From Nigrospora sphaerica (taxonomy: Eukaryota > Ascomycota > Sordariomycetes > Amphisphaeriales > Apiosporaceae): a DNA stretch of 64,000 nt. The translations under genes and the position numbers were made by a program. The notes below the pieces were generated by a model, which saw only the letters and a list, made by a program, of their open reading frames with translations, did no database searches and was not told where the DNA came from. Numbering within the stretch: the stretch's first letter is position 1; every line of letters starts with the position of its first letter. Positions 30,383-40,419 of the stretch are shown one piece after another. The stretch lies in NCBI GenBank assembly GCA_018287875.1, contig JAGVVL010000001.1:1860001-1924000 (forward strand). Direction: 5' to 3'.

Positions 30383-31488
30383 CTTGACAGATCGCTACGT
30401 CGGCTTGTTGGGGGATTAGACGTGGGAAGTTGCTGCGATAGGATTTGCCGGTCGCCTCGTCGATGGTTGGATTGCCTACCTTGGATTTGGCAAAGAAAAT
30501 CCAAGGTAGAGGGCTTTTTTTTGCGGCCCTGGTCTTGTGCGAGAAAAATGGTGGCCCGTGCGTACGCCTGCCCTCGCTCCTGGCAGCCCCAGGTTCGTTC
30601 TGCTATCCAATTGCTGGTCCCAGTGGAGGCTACTAGTTTCCCCTAGGGATCTATCAAATCTGCGCCTCTGAGCCACTGAAGCACAGCCACATAGAGCGGG
30701 GCTAGTGTGGCAATTAGAGGCATTGGAACGGTAAGGGCGCTGGATGCAAAGTGTCAACCTCCCGTCCTAGCATAGAGCTCCCGTTCCTGCTCGCCTACTT
30801 TCTACCTAGTCCTGCTTGTCGGACTTCCAAGGACAGGGAACTATCTACTCTGGAATTATACAACGAATTCAAGAAATTCATAGCGTATAGTGGCCGCAGA
30901 GCTCGCCAAAAGCGGAGGTCCCTCCAATGGGACCGCGAGTTTCGCGGGGTGTCACAGCTCTCTTACAACCAAGTCCCCTAACTCCAGTCCGACACACGCA
31001 GCCAGCCCTGCACGCGAGTATTAGTACCCACTCCCCAGGCTGGGCAGGAATGGGTACCGGTAGAATGTACCCAGGAGGTCCATACATGACACAGTGCTCC
31101 GTCCATGGCACGCTCAAACGTCCAAGTCGCATTGCCCATGACGGACGCAACAGACATAGGACATTAATCACATATTCATCTCCACGGAACCGTGCGCCCG
31201 ACGCCCGTTCGACTGCGACGCGGACTTGGCTTGGATGAGCTGAGGTCGCTTCTGCGCTCATGATAAAGCCCCCTACGTAAGTGCAAGGTTACCTACCTAC
31301 GAATACGTATCCGGTCGCCGGGTAGGCTTGTCATCATCGTTGGACCCTTTCAACTGCACCACACAACATCACCGCCACCCAGCCCACTTCTGTACTACAT
31401 CATCAAGGGGCATTCCGGCTCGATCGCCAACCTCCGGCCACCACCAGCAGCTGGGCCGGTCCCGAGACGCCTCCTACCCGCCAGCATC
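30383..31488. other. Divergent spacer between rpl35 and gos1
   Basis: 1.1 kb holding the promoters of both flanking genes. No coding frame is convincing. A CCTACCTACG run lies at about 31290. Confidence 0.6.
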
Positions 31489-32240
31489 ATGGCGGCTACC
31501 GGCAACCAGACCTGGGCTCAGCTCAGGCAGCAAGCCCGCACCTTGGAGTCGCAGGTATGTGACCAGCAGCTGGTCTGGACTGCCCCCCGAGATGGACCGG
31601 CATTCTGACGATACTGGATTCCGACCAGACGGAAAAGCTCTTCCACCCATATTCCCAATTCTCCCAGGTTTCAAACATACCGCCCAAGCCGACCGCCGAG
31701 GAGCGCGAAACGGAGAGGAAGCTGGAGGAAATACTGCAAAAGAGAGAGGGCGTCGTCAACCAGCTGGCGAGGCTGCTGGATTCGGAAATGGGCGCTTCGG
31801 CGCTCAAACAAAATAACCTGGCCCTTCTCCGCGAAAAGCTGGCCGAGCACCGCCGTGACCTGTCGCGACTGCGCGCCCACCTGTCGGAAGCACGCGACCG
31901 GGCCAACCTGCTCACCAACGTGCGCTCCGATATCGACGCCTACCGGGCGAGCAACCCGGAAACCGCCGAGGCCGACTACATGCTGGACGAGCGGCAACGC
32001 GTTGACAACAGCCACACCATGGTGGACACCGTGCTCAGCCAGGCCTACGCGACCCGGGAGAGCTTCGCGCTGCAGCGAGAGACGCTGGCCAACATCAACC
32101 GTCGCATCACCTTTGCCGCGAGCCAGGTGCCGGGCTTGAACAGCCTGATCGGCAAGATCTCGGCGAGGAAGCGCAGGGACGGTATCATTATGGGCAGCTT
32201 TATCGCCTTTTGCTTCGTGGTGTTTTGGTTCCTCACGTGA
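31489..32240 (+). CDS. gos1: Golgi Qb-SNARE Gos1
   Basis: Two exons, 31489-31554 and 31629-32240 (intron 74 nt, GTATGT...CAG), giving 225 aa against 223 in yeast Gos1. Seen: N-terminal MAATGNQTWAQLRQQARTLE and a helical heptad-rich body. The SNARE-motif stretch DNSHTMVDTVLSQAYATRES leads into NINRRITFAASQVPGLNSLIGKI, and a C-terminal membrane anchor at about residues 207-225 ends FWFLT. Known: Gos1 pairs with Sed5, Ykt6 and Sft1 or Bet1 in intra-Golgi and retrograde fusion. It is a tail-anchored protein facing the cytosol. The gene converges on atp10, 420 bp away. Confidence 0.93.
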
Positions 32241-32659
32241 GGTGTGGGGAGAGCCGCAGGCGCAGCGGCCAGAGGGCCGTTGCTTGTACACCAGGCTGCG
32301 CCCAACCTAGGGACCTGGGATAAACACGACTGCGAGTACTGGGGTGCATTTTGTTCGGTGCCGCAACCTGCAAAGGGGGGTCCGTTCTTGGCGAGGCGTT
32401 CAGGGTCAAATTATAGTGCGCGAGAGCTGCTGGGCTCAACCGGTGGCCAGAGTCGGACGGTTCAGTCGCATACATGGCCGCTTGTATTATAATCCGTGGA
32501 CCGGAAGTCTGTCTTGGGTAGAGGCACCAATAAGGGCAGGTCCACGATGTGAAGAGTAACAGCTGGGTATCATTCCTATCCGTGTTGTCGCGGCCGTGAG
32601 ATATATACTCGCTGCTCCGCGTACTTGTACAAACTACGTCCTACGGCACCGTATTGCCC
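32241..32659. other. Convergent spacer between gos1 and atp10
   Basis: 420 bp holding both 3' UTRs. No other feature is seen. Confidence 0.6.
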
Positions 32660-33730
32660 TTAAGCCATTGCCTTGGGCTCCGTCCTCTCCAGGATGAGCC
32701 TCTGCAGCGCCTTGGCAAGCCCCTCCTTCTCGTCGTCCTGGGCCTCGCCGCTGCCCGCCCAGCGAATTCGGCACTGGCCGTCGACGAGGTACACATACCC
32801 GACCTTGCTGTTCAGGAGACCGACGTTCTCGCGGATCTCGTCTGACAGCGCGTTCTTGACGATGAAGTACTTGCCCCAGTTGGGCTCGCCGATCTCCCGC
32901 CGTATGCCGCCCTTGAACAGCTTGATGAGCATGCGCTTGAGGCCGTCGTCCTCGACGTTGATGCGCACGTGCTGGCAGAGGTCCTTGTGCTCGCCGAGCA
33001 ACGCGTCATACGCCGGCGCGGCCACGAACGTCTTGGTTTGCTTCTCCGCCCAGGTGCCGCTGAATATCGAGACAATCGAAATTTTGTTCCGGAGCACCGG
33101 CGTGGTGTCGCGGACCGTTTCCTTGCCGCCCTTGAGCAGCGTCTGCCCGTACAGGTTCGGGAAGTAGAGCGAGAGGTCGCCCTTGAATGGGCGCGGCGGC
33201 GGGAAGAAGGTCTTGCCCTTGTGGAAGCGCAGGTTGCCCCAGTCGCGGAAGTAGGGCCGGCGGAATTTCTCCTTCCTGTTTATTTTCCCATGTCAGCACC
33301 GACTTTCCTCTCCGGGCATTGTGTCAAGCACCGCCGACGGCCGCCAGCAAAGACGGGCGAGGGCTACGTACAGCTCTTCGCGCCGCTCCAGATGTTTGGC
33401 CCACCGCTCGTCGCTCGAGACCTTGGCGAACTCGTCGCGTTTCTGGAGCAGCGACCGGTTGTCGATGCCCGTGTTCTGGCCTTCCTCGGGTGGGTACGGC
33501 ATCCCGATCGGCCGGCTCAAGGGCGTGGGGCTGAATTCATCGGTACGCCTGCCGTAGCTTCGCGGGGCCCGGGCGAGCTGTTCAGACGGCGGAGGGATGA
33601 CGCCGCGTCCAGGGCGAACGGCCGGCGGGGTTTTGGAGGCCGGTGGCTCGGCGAAGCGTCGGTACGAGGTGCTGAAGGACCGCCATTGGCATAGCGTGCA
33701 CAGTAACTGCCGTCTTTGAGGCCACGACAT
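32660..33730 (-). CDS. atp10: Mitochondrial ATP synthase assembly factor Atp10
   Basis: Exons 33730-33372 and 33275-32660 (intron 96 nt, GTACGT...CAG), giving 324 aa. The start at 33730 is the first ATG of the open frame and gives an N-terminus rich in Arg, Ser and Gln (MSWPQRRQLLCTLCQWRSFS) that fits a mitochondrial presequence. Seen: PYFRDWGNLRFHKGKTFFPP, then LSLYFPNLYGQTL and the conserved SIVSIFSGTWAEKQT; the C-terminal half has EPNWGKYFIVKN, ENVGLLNSKVGYVYLVD and RIRWAGSGEA. Known: Atp10 acts on the matrix side of the inner membrane, where it helps assemble the Fo ring with Atp6. Confidence 0.93.
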
Positions 33731-35847
33731 GGTTGGCGACGCGGTCAAGTTCTGCGTGTCCCGGGTGTTGGGAGACAAGCTCAATGTATGGGCACAACAC
33801 GGTAATTGAAGCTTGTCGAAGCCGGCGCCAATTTCTCATCAGTTGCTGAGATAAGATAAGCTAAGTCGCGGGGCACGTCATGTCAAGCTATAAACTAGGT
33901 AATCTAAGTACTTGCTTACCTTCCCGTCCTCAGAAATACCTTATAAAGAGTCCTTGCACTCTGGAGAGGGCTACGGCGGATTTCCGAACTCTCCTCCATC
34001 CCGGGCTAGCTTTGTGGCCTATACGCTGCATGCGTAAAGAATATCTTGTCTTCCAGGGCGCGAAGGCTCGGGGGGAAGCCCCTGGGATCGGTGTACGCCT
34101 TCAATCTGCCACGCCAAATTAATAACCACATATGGATCCCGATATATTCACAGTTACTCCATGGTCCAGGAGGAGAAATTTTGCGTACCTGGAGGAACTG
34201 GGAGACCATCGCAAAGTAAGAACCTTCGGCGATCGTTTCTTTCAGGCTGTTGCTGCCGATGCTGGATCACTAAACGTGATCTTTCGATCACTTCTTAAAC
34301 ATGGTTTTGAAAGCGCCATAGCTATAGTACGTGTCTCAGAAGCGTAGTGGACTTGGAGCCCTTAGCTATATCTTCTAATTTAATGCACCGTGACCAGTGT
34401 TGCGTTGGAGGGACCACTTATACCAAGGCAATGCCTATTAATTGTCCCATGAGCACTAGTGGCAGGTCTCTTTGGCCTCCCACCTGTGAAGAGATCGTTG
34501 CTAAACTTTCGTTAGCTTGATGTGGTCCTTCATGGGCTTGCACTTCCATACTTGCCCCAAAGGGGCTCCAATCTTGAAGGTATACCAGTTCAACAGGTGA
34601 GCAGATACCTTACTTGCCTAATACAACTGTGCCCTGGTAATGGGATGTTTCCTCTCGCAACCCCTGGCCAAGGTCTCTCGGAGGAAGGCAACGGCTATAG
34701 CTAAGACACCCATCGTGCATAACAGCACGTAGCAACCGAAGCTGACTCAAATCCCAGGTGTTGTATGGAGGGCAGAAAGGGTAGATAGAGTAGTGGCTCA
34801 GCGTGCGCTTGCTTCGTACAGCCCACGCGGCTCCCATTCATTAGTAAGAGGGCCACCGGGCCTTATCCGGCTCTGGAAAGCCAGTGCTTGCGCAGGCCAT
34901 AATGTATTTTGGGGGGGAGGGGCACTTGGACGTGGCTCGCAGTGAACTCCGACGCGCACAACCTGTAGTCAGTTATCGCCGCTATGTATATTCCATTCCT
35001 CTGCCCCGTTGCCCCAGCCTCCGAGGCGGTGAGCAATGGCCTGTTAGGGCCTTGTGTAAGCTAAAAGGCCATCGCATCACAGGTATTACCCTCCGGTGGT
35101 GAAATTGCCCCATACCTGCCGGACAAACCCGACATATGTCTGAATAAGACTGTTATGAGAGGTATCTACTTATGAAGAGCTGTTGTATATGGCAAGAGTT
35201 TACCGTGAGATCCGTATCAGCTGGCTTCTTCAGTTTTCAGTCCATGCATATGTGGTTGGGGGGGGGCTGGGACCGCTCGGATGGTCGGTATACGTCTGGG
35301 GCTGCTTCTTATGGATTAACAGAATCCGTGGGCGCAACAGAACGCGCACTCTCCCATCCTCTTCTCTAGCGCCGGGCTGTGTCAGCATGCCTTTAACCAT
35401 TGGCATGAAACCCGGTGGAAGTAGACGTATTGATAGCTCGATCTATACCGACATCCGTGCAGAAAATAGAACGGGCATGGTTGCTTATTAACTTCGTTAC
35501 CAAATCGCCGGCACCCACCGAGCGGAATGAATCCATCTAACCTGGGCAGTCGGCACCGCCCGCTGTTCCAGGACGTGGGGATACGCTAAGGCCGAGGGCT
35601 AATAATTGACGACCCCAGCGGCGCGGCTCCCAGCGGCGTTACCCCAGATCGGTTACCCACGGCAATCGCGGGGCGAACTCACTTTCCCCCAGCCCGCGCA
35701 GGCAAGGGCGTCGGTACCCGCGACGTTGGACCACTTCGGCGTAGGGCGCCCATGCTGTGTTCATTTTGGAGCCGGCATTCTCTCTCCCACCGCGCCTCTT
35801 CTTCCTCCTGCCAATAGACACCGAGAGACGACCGCATAGCATATGCC
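33731..35847. other. Divergent spacer between atp10 and the E2 gene
   Basis: 2.1 kb with lower GC than the genes. Small frames such as 34132-34347 (71 codons, plus) are present but unsupported. It contains both promoters. Confidence 0.55.
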
Positions 35848-37413
35848 ATGTTTCTCCAGCGAGGTTCCTGCGCCCTTCGGCACCAATGGCGCCTGTACAA
35901 AGGCGCGAACCGCTTCATCGAGGCCGGAGTCTGCGGCGCCTACGCCGCCTCGTGGAGAGGCTTCCACGGGACGAGGAGGTTGCAGGTCGTGAAGCCCGTG
36001 CTGCTGGCCGACATTGGCGAAGGTAGCCGCTCTAGTCTCCGACCTGCCCGTTCCGTTGATCCGTCACTGACACGCCCGTTAGGCATTGTGGAATGCGAGA
36101 TCATCCAATGGTTCGTTGAACCCGAAGCCCGTGTCGAGGAGTTTTCTCCCCTGTGCGAGGTGCAAAGCGACAAAGCCTCGGTCGAGATCACGAGTCGCTT
36201 CTCCGGTGTGGTCAAAAAGCTGCACTACGAGGCCGGCGAGATGGCTAAGGTCGGCAAGCCCTTCGTGGACATCGATATCCAAGGCGACATGAAGCAAGAA
36301 GACATCGAGGCACTGACGGCGCCGGAGCCGTCAGACGGTGCGAGCGCTTCCGTTCCGTCAGCGACCCAGTCGAACAGTCCACCGTCGCCGCCAGAGCCAA
36401 GCATGGCGAAGGCGATTGAGCCCGAGGGCGCGGCTGCCGTGTCGAGCCAGCCACCCAAGCAAACCGGGAGGTTCGCCTCGTTAGCTACGCCGGCGGTGCG
36501 GCATCTCTCCAAAGAGCACAAAGTGGACATTTCGATGGTCGAGGGCACTGGCAAAGACGGCCGGGTATTGAAGGAGGATGTCCTCAAGTTCGTCGAGCGT
36601 CGCAATGCCCCCACTGCCAGCCTGGCGTCGGCGCCCTCGCCTTCCAGTGCCTTTTCCCACTCTGCGCCCACGGGCGACGCGGCCCAGCAGACCGAGTCGC
36701 TCGTCCCACTCACCAACACGCAGGTGCAGATGTTCAAGACCATGACGCGATCGTTGAGCATACCGCACTTTTTGTACGCCGATGAGGTTGATTTCTCGCG
36801 GTTATATTCGCTTCGTTCCCGCCTCAACCGGACGCTTGCCACGCAGAAGGGCGAAGTGTCTAAAGTGTCCTATCTTCCCTTTGTAATAAAGGCCGTCTCC
36901 GTGATGCTCCACCAGTATCCCATCCTGAATGCGCGCGTCGATGTTGCCGGCAGCAGCACCAAGCCGAGTTTGGTTATGCGCAGCCAACATAACATCGGCG
37001 TGGCGATGGACACGCCGTCGGGTCTGCTCGTGCCGGTGATCAAGAACGTCGGTTCGCTCAACGTCTACTCCATCGCCGCCGAACTTGCCCGCCTCCAGAC
37101 ACTTGCTGCAGCTGGCAAACTCTCGGTCCAGGACCTGAGTGGCGGTACCATTACCGTATCGAACATCGGCAACGTTGGCGGGACGTACGTGGCACCGGTC
37201 ATCGTGGACCGAGAGGTCGCGATATTGGGCATGGGACGGATGCGGAGCGTGCCCGCCTTTGACGAGAACGATGCCGTGGTCAAGAAGCAAGTTGCCAACT
37301 TCAGCTGGAGTGCGGACCACCGGGTCATCGACGGGGCCTCTATGGCGCGAGCCGCCGAGGTGGTTCGCCAGCTTGTTGAAGAGCCGGACCGCATGATCTT
37401 GCATCTGCGCTGA
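35848..37413 (+). CDS. Branched-chain 2-oxoacid dehydrogenase E2 (dihydrolipoyl transacylase)
   Basis: Exons 35848-36022 and 36083-37413 give 501 aa. Residues 1-45 are a mitochondrial presequence. The lipoyl domain (about 48-125) carries the lipoyl-lysine site EVQSDKASVE with K89. The E3/E1-binding domain is at about 192-228 (ATPAVRHLSKEH then GTGKDGRVLKEDV). The catalytic domain (about 265-501) has the DHRVIDGA motif with H471 and D475. Known: this is the core of the complex that oxidises the 2-oxoacids of Val, Leu and Ile in the mitochondrial matrix. The VKPVLLADIGEGIVECEI start and a single lipoyl domain separate it from pyruvate and 2-oxoglutarate E2. The 60-nt intron falls inside the conserved IGEG-IVE stretch. 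It has no stop and keeps frame, so retention would insert 20 residues. Confidence 0.93.
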   Translation: MFLQRGSCALRHQWRLYKGANRFIEAGVCGAYAASWRGFHGTRRLQVVKPVLLADIGEGSRSSLRPARSVDPSLTRPLGIVECEIIQWFVEPEARVEEFSPLCEVQSDKASVEITSRFSGVVKKLHYEAGEMAKVGKPFVDIDIQGDMKQEDIEALTAPEPSDGASASVPSATQSNSPPSPPEPSMAKAIEPEGAAAVSSQPPKQTGRFASLATPAVRHLSKEHKVDISMVEGTGKDGRVLKEDVLKFVERRNAPTASLASAPSPSSAFSHSAPTGDAAQQTESLVPLTNTQVQMFKTMTRSLSIPHFLYADEVDFSRLYSLRSRLNRTLATQKGEVSKVSYLPFVIKAVSVMLHQYPILNARVDVAGSSTKPSLVMRSQHNIGVAMDTPSGLLVPVIKNVGSLNVYSIAAELARLQTLAAAGKLSVQDLSGGTITVSNIGNVGGTYVAPVIVDREVAILGMGRMRSVPAFDENDAVVKKQVANFSWSADHRVIDGASMARAAEVVRQLVEEPDRMILHLR

Positions 37414-39645
37414 ATCTGCGGGAGCGACCTGTCGCATTGATTCGTTCAAGGTGGTTGCCCAGGCGAATGCCATGGCAACAGCCGGTCTCTTGGTACAGAT
37501 ATATATTGGGGGGTTGACAGGGGGTGATGCGCTCTTCGCCGCTGCAACAGCCTTCTCTGTGGACGAGGGGGGGTACTAACGCATCTCTACACGTATGTGG
37601 CACACGGGAAGGGGAAACTTGTACCAGGCCTCGCCTGTTTGGGCATCCAAATGCGGGCGAGCTGGATGCGCTTTGGGTGTGTGGAAGCAGGAGCAGACGG
37701 GGGTACTGTCTCGTCGTGCCCGAGTGAGGGGACAGTGTAAGGCCTATACCTACTGGGAGACTTTGCCTTGTCGGCCCCAAGCGAGGCTGCCGTAGACAAT
37801 ACATGCACGCTGCATATCAGCGGTTCCCATCATCCGAGCGATGGCCCTCGAGGGCATGTCACCCTGCCCCCTTCCCCCTTCCGTCAGCCGGCTGACAGGG
37901 CAACCGGTGTACGAGAAATACCGCTCGTGACCGGAAGCCGATTGTCTCCCTCACCGGTCCCCGTTCTATGCCGGATGAGGGGAGAACCCTGGCTCTGCTG
38001 CGTAGTGCTGACGACACCGGCCTGCGCCAGCCCCCGGCCACGCTTATAACGACGTCGCGAGGCAAGCCGCATGTAGAGCGCCGGCTGGCAAAGCAAGGGC
38101 ACGCGCGCACGCCGGGCAGAAAAGCACGTAGGCGCACAGCAGGAACGCGCACACGTGTGCAGGGGCGTCGACCAGCCAACTGGGTTGGTCCTCTGATGGC
38201 CGCCGAGGAAAAATTTGGCCTGTAAGAGAGGTACTAGACGACACACATACCTTACGTAACCTCTCCTCCACTCAGCTTGCCGAACCCCCCGGCGCCCGCG
38301 CCCGCGTCCCGGCTGGTTGCTCGCCAGCCCGTCTACGCGCCAGTCCGGACCGCGCGGGAAGAAAAGGACGATAAGAGTCGTGACAGCCGTCGGTCCGTTG
38401 ACGAATTGGGTATCAAGTTCGGCATTGAAACACCCCGAAGGGAATGTCTGTCTAGTTGTATGAACCGTCTCCACCGCGTCCATTCTTGGGGTCTCTCGGC
38501 GACCGGTCGAGCCCCAACGCGAATGACAGGCGATCGGAGTGCCTCCGACGCAGGTACTGCACCTCGTATCCCTTGGTCCCTGTTCTCGTCTTCCCTCCTC
38601 TACAGTAGTTGGGAGACCGGGCCGGAGCATAATGAAAAATTCAAGGGGAATAAAAAACCAATGGTAGCTCGCTTGCTGACTCGCCTTCGATCCACCCCCG
38701 GAAACAGGCCAGAAAAGAGAAAACGACAAAAAGGCAAAAACCGACTCCCGGGGCTGGGCTGGAAACCCCATCACGTAATTCCGATGCGTCAAGCGAGAGC
38801 GGGCTCGCTTAGGGGCGAGGAGGGCGGTCGGTGGGTTTGCCATTGGCGCGCAAGGACGCAGGCGATGTGCCTTGGCACCACCGAGGACCGGCAGCAGGAG
38901 CAGCAGCAGCAGCACCACCACCACCACCACCACCACCACCACCACTCGCAGATTGTTGGGAGAAAGTCCCCCACGGCCCCGTAAGCGCCACTGGTAAACG
39001 CCGGTGTGGGAGGAAAACAGGGCACGAGAGGCGAACTCCACTTTGTGCATGTGTATGTGTGCGTTGGGCCGACGGCGATAGGGCTCTTCGTCGTCGTCGT
39101 CGTCGTCGTTGCTGCGTGCGCTGACTGATTGGTGCGCGCGTGCCTCCTTCCCCCGCCTCCCCCGTCGCTAATCGCCGGCAAATGCGCAGTGAGGCTTTTG
39201 TCTTGCTCCTCCCCGTCCCCGCCAAAGAACTCCAGAAAAGCAAAGGGAATTTGTGGGTGCAGGACGCGGGCCTCTGGGGTGCGAAGCGCCAGGGCCCCAG
39301 ACGCCCCAGACGCCCCCTCCTCCCCAAGGGTCCGAGGACCTCCGAACTGGATGGATGTGTCGGAGTTGCTGGGGTGCTAGTGGGCAGCGCTGTGCGTACC
39401 CTCGCCGTCGGTCAGCGGAACGAGCGTCCGGAGAGGGAATCGCCGGTTGCAACCGCTTTCGGCGGCGGAGGCGACACCGGAAGTGGAGTGCGCTTGTTCT
39501 CAACCCAACAGGCTAGGTGTAGCGCCCGTCGCCTGCTCATGCAGGTGACGCAGGCATGCCCCATTCCATCCTGCCCTCTCGCCAGCCTCCGCGCCCGCCC
39601 GCCATCCATGCTGGCGCCGTGGATGGTCGGATCCCGCGACGCCAG
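37414..39645. other. Spacer with triplet repeats, no gene seen
   Basis: 2.2 kb with triplet microsatellites (CAG then CAC at about 38891-38945, and GTC at about 39089-39108). Frames on both strands here (37884-39050 minus with a poly-Val run, 38277-38984 plus with a poly-His run) are opened by the triplet repeats and look non-coding. It is probably a long promoter region or UTR. Confidence 0.55.
38891..38945. repeat. Compound (CAG)n/(CAC)n microsatellite
   Basis: CAG-rich run followed by about 11 uninterrupted CAC triplets. Confidence 0.9.
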
Positions 39646-40419
39646 CTACGCAGTAGCCTCGTCCTCGTGCATCGTCCTGAGCACCTTGTCGAGGGCGTCA
39701 GCCTGCACCTGATCCATGGTCCTGCTCACGTCAACGCTGATGACATCGCGCTCCTCGGCCGTCGGCGGCTCGAGGATACTGAACTGGCTGTGCACCATGC
39801 CGGCGCCCATGTAGTGGCCCTGGCGTGCCGCCACCCGCTGCTGCAGGACCGCCTCGGGCGCGTGCAGGTAGATGAAGTGCAGCTGCACGTCGTGCGAATA
39901 GTACGGCGCAACCCGGATAACGTCACGGTACTTGCGCTTCAGCGCCGAGCACGTGAGGACCACGCCCTCGTTGCCAGCCGCCAGCTGCCGGAGCGACTCC
40001 TCGCGCAGCAGCGTGAGCCAGTCCCATCGGTCTGCGTCCGTCAGGGGGATGCCGCTGGCCATCTTCTCGACATTGGACTGCGGGTGGAACTACACGAAAA
40101 CGCCTGCGTTAGTCACGGCCTGCGCGGTCCACAGCAGCGCGAAGAGACCTACGTCGTCACCCTCGATGTACGGAAGCCCCAGTGTCGTTGCCAGATGCTG
40201 TGCGACTGTGCTCTTCCCGCATCCGGCCGGGCCCGTAACGAGCCAGATGTGATGACGCGCCGGGGCGCCCGGGGTCTTCTTGGTCGCCTTGGACACGTTC
40301 GGTGACATGGTCGTCGTCAACGGCTTCGGATCCGCACCGAGCTCCATGCTGGACGCCATGTTTGGGGGGGCCGGTGTCTTTGGCCCGTTCAGCGATACGG
40401 GGCTGTCGTAGGAGAGCAT
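39646..40419 (-). CDS. Gluconokinase (GntK type)
   Basis: Exons 40419-40153 and 40089-39646 (intron 63 nt, GTAGGT...TAG), giving 236 aa. Seen: the P-loop GPAGCGKST at residues 63-71, the GDD-FHPQSNVEKMASGIPL junction across the intron, LTDADRWDWL, SALKRKYRDVIR, and the LxxRxxxRxGHYM lid-type segment. These are the standard order of marks for gluconokinase, which makes 6-phosphogluconate from gluconate and ATP in the cytosol. The first 50 residues precede the kinase core and are low-complexity. Translation could instead start at a later in-frame Met (residues 21, 25 or 38). Confidence 0.92.

Noticed and set aside
34132..34347. 71-codon ORF starting MDPDIFTVTPW
   Set aside because: The composition is acceptable, but there is no motif, homologue or splice partner I recognise. 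It may be chance.
37884..39050. 388-codon minus frame with a poly-Val and poly-Leu run
   Set aside because: It is opened by the CAC/CAG microsatellite, has no domain and overlaps an equally open plus frame with poly-His. The composition is not protein-like.
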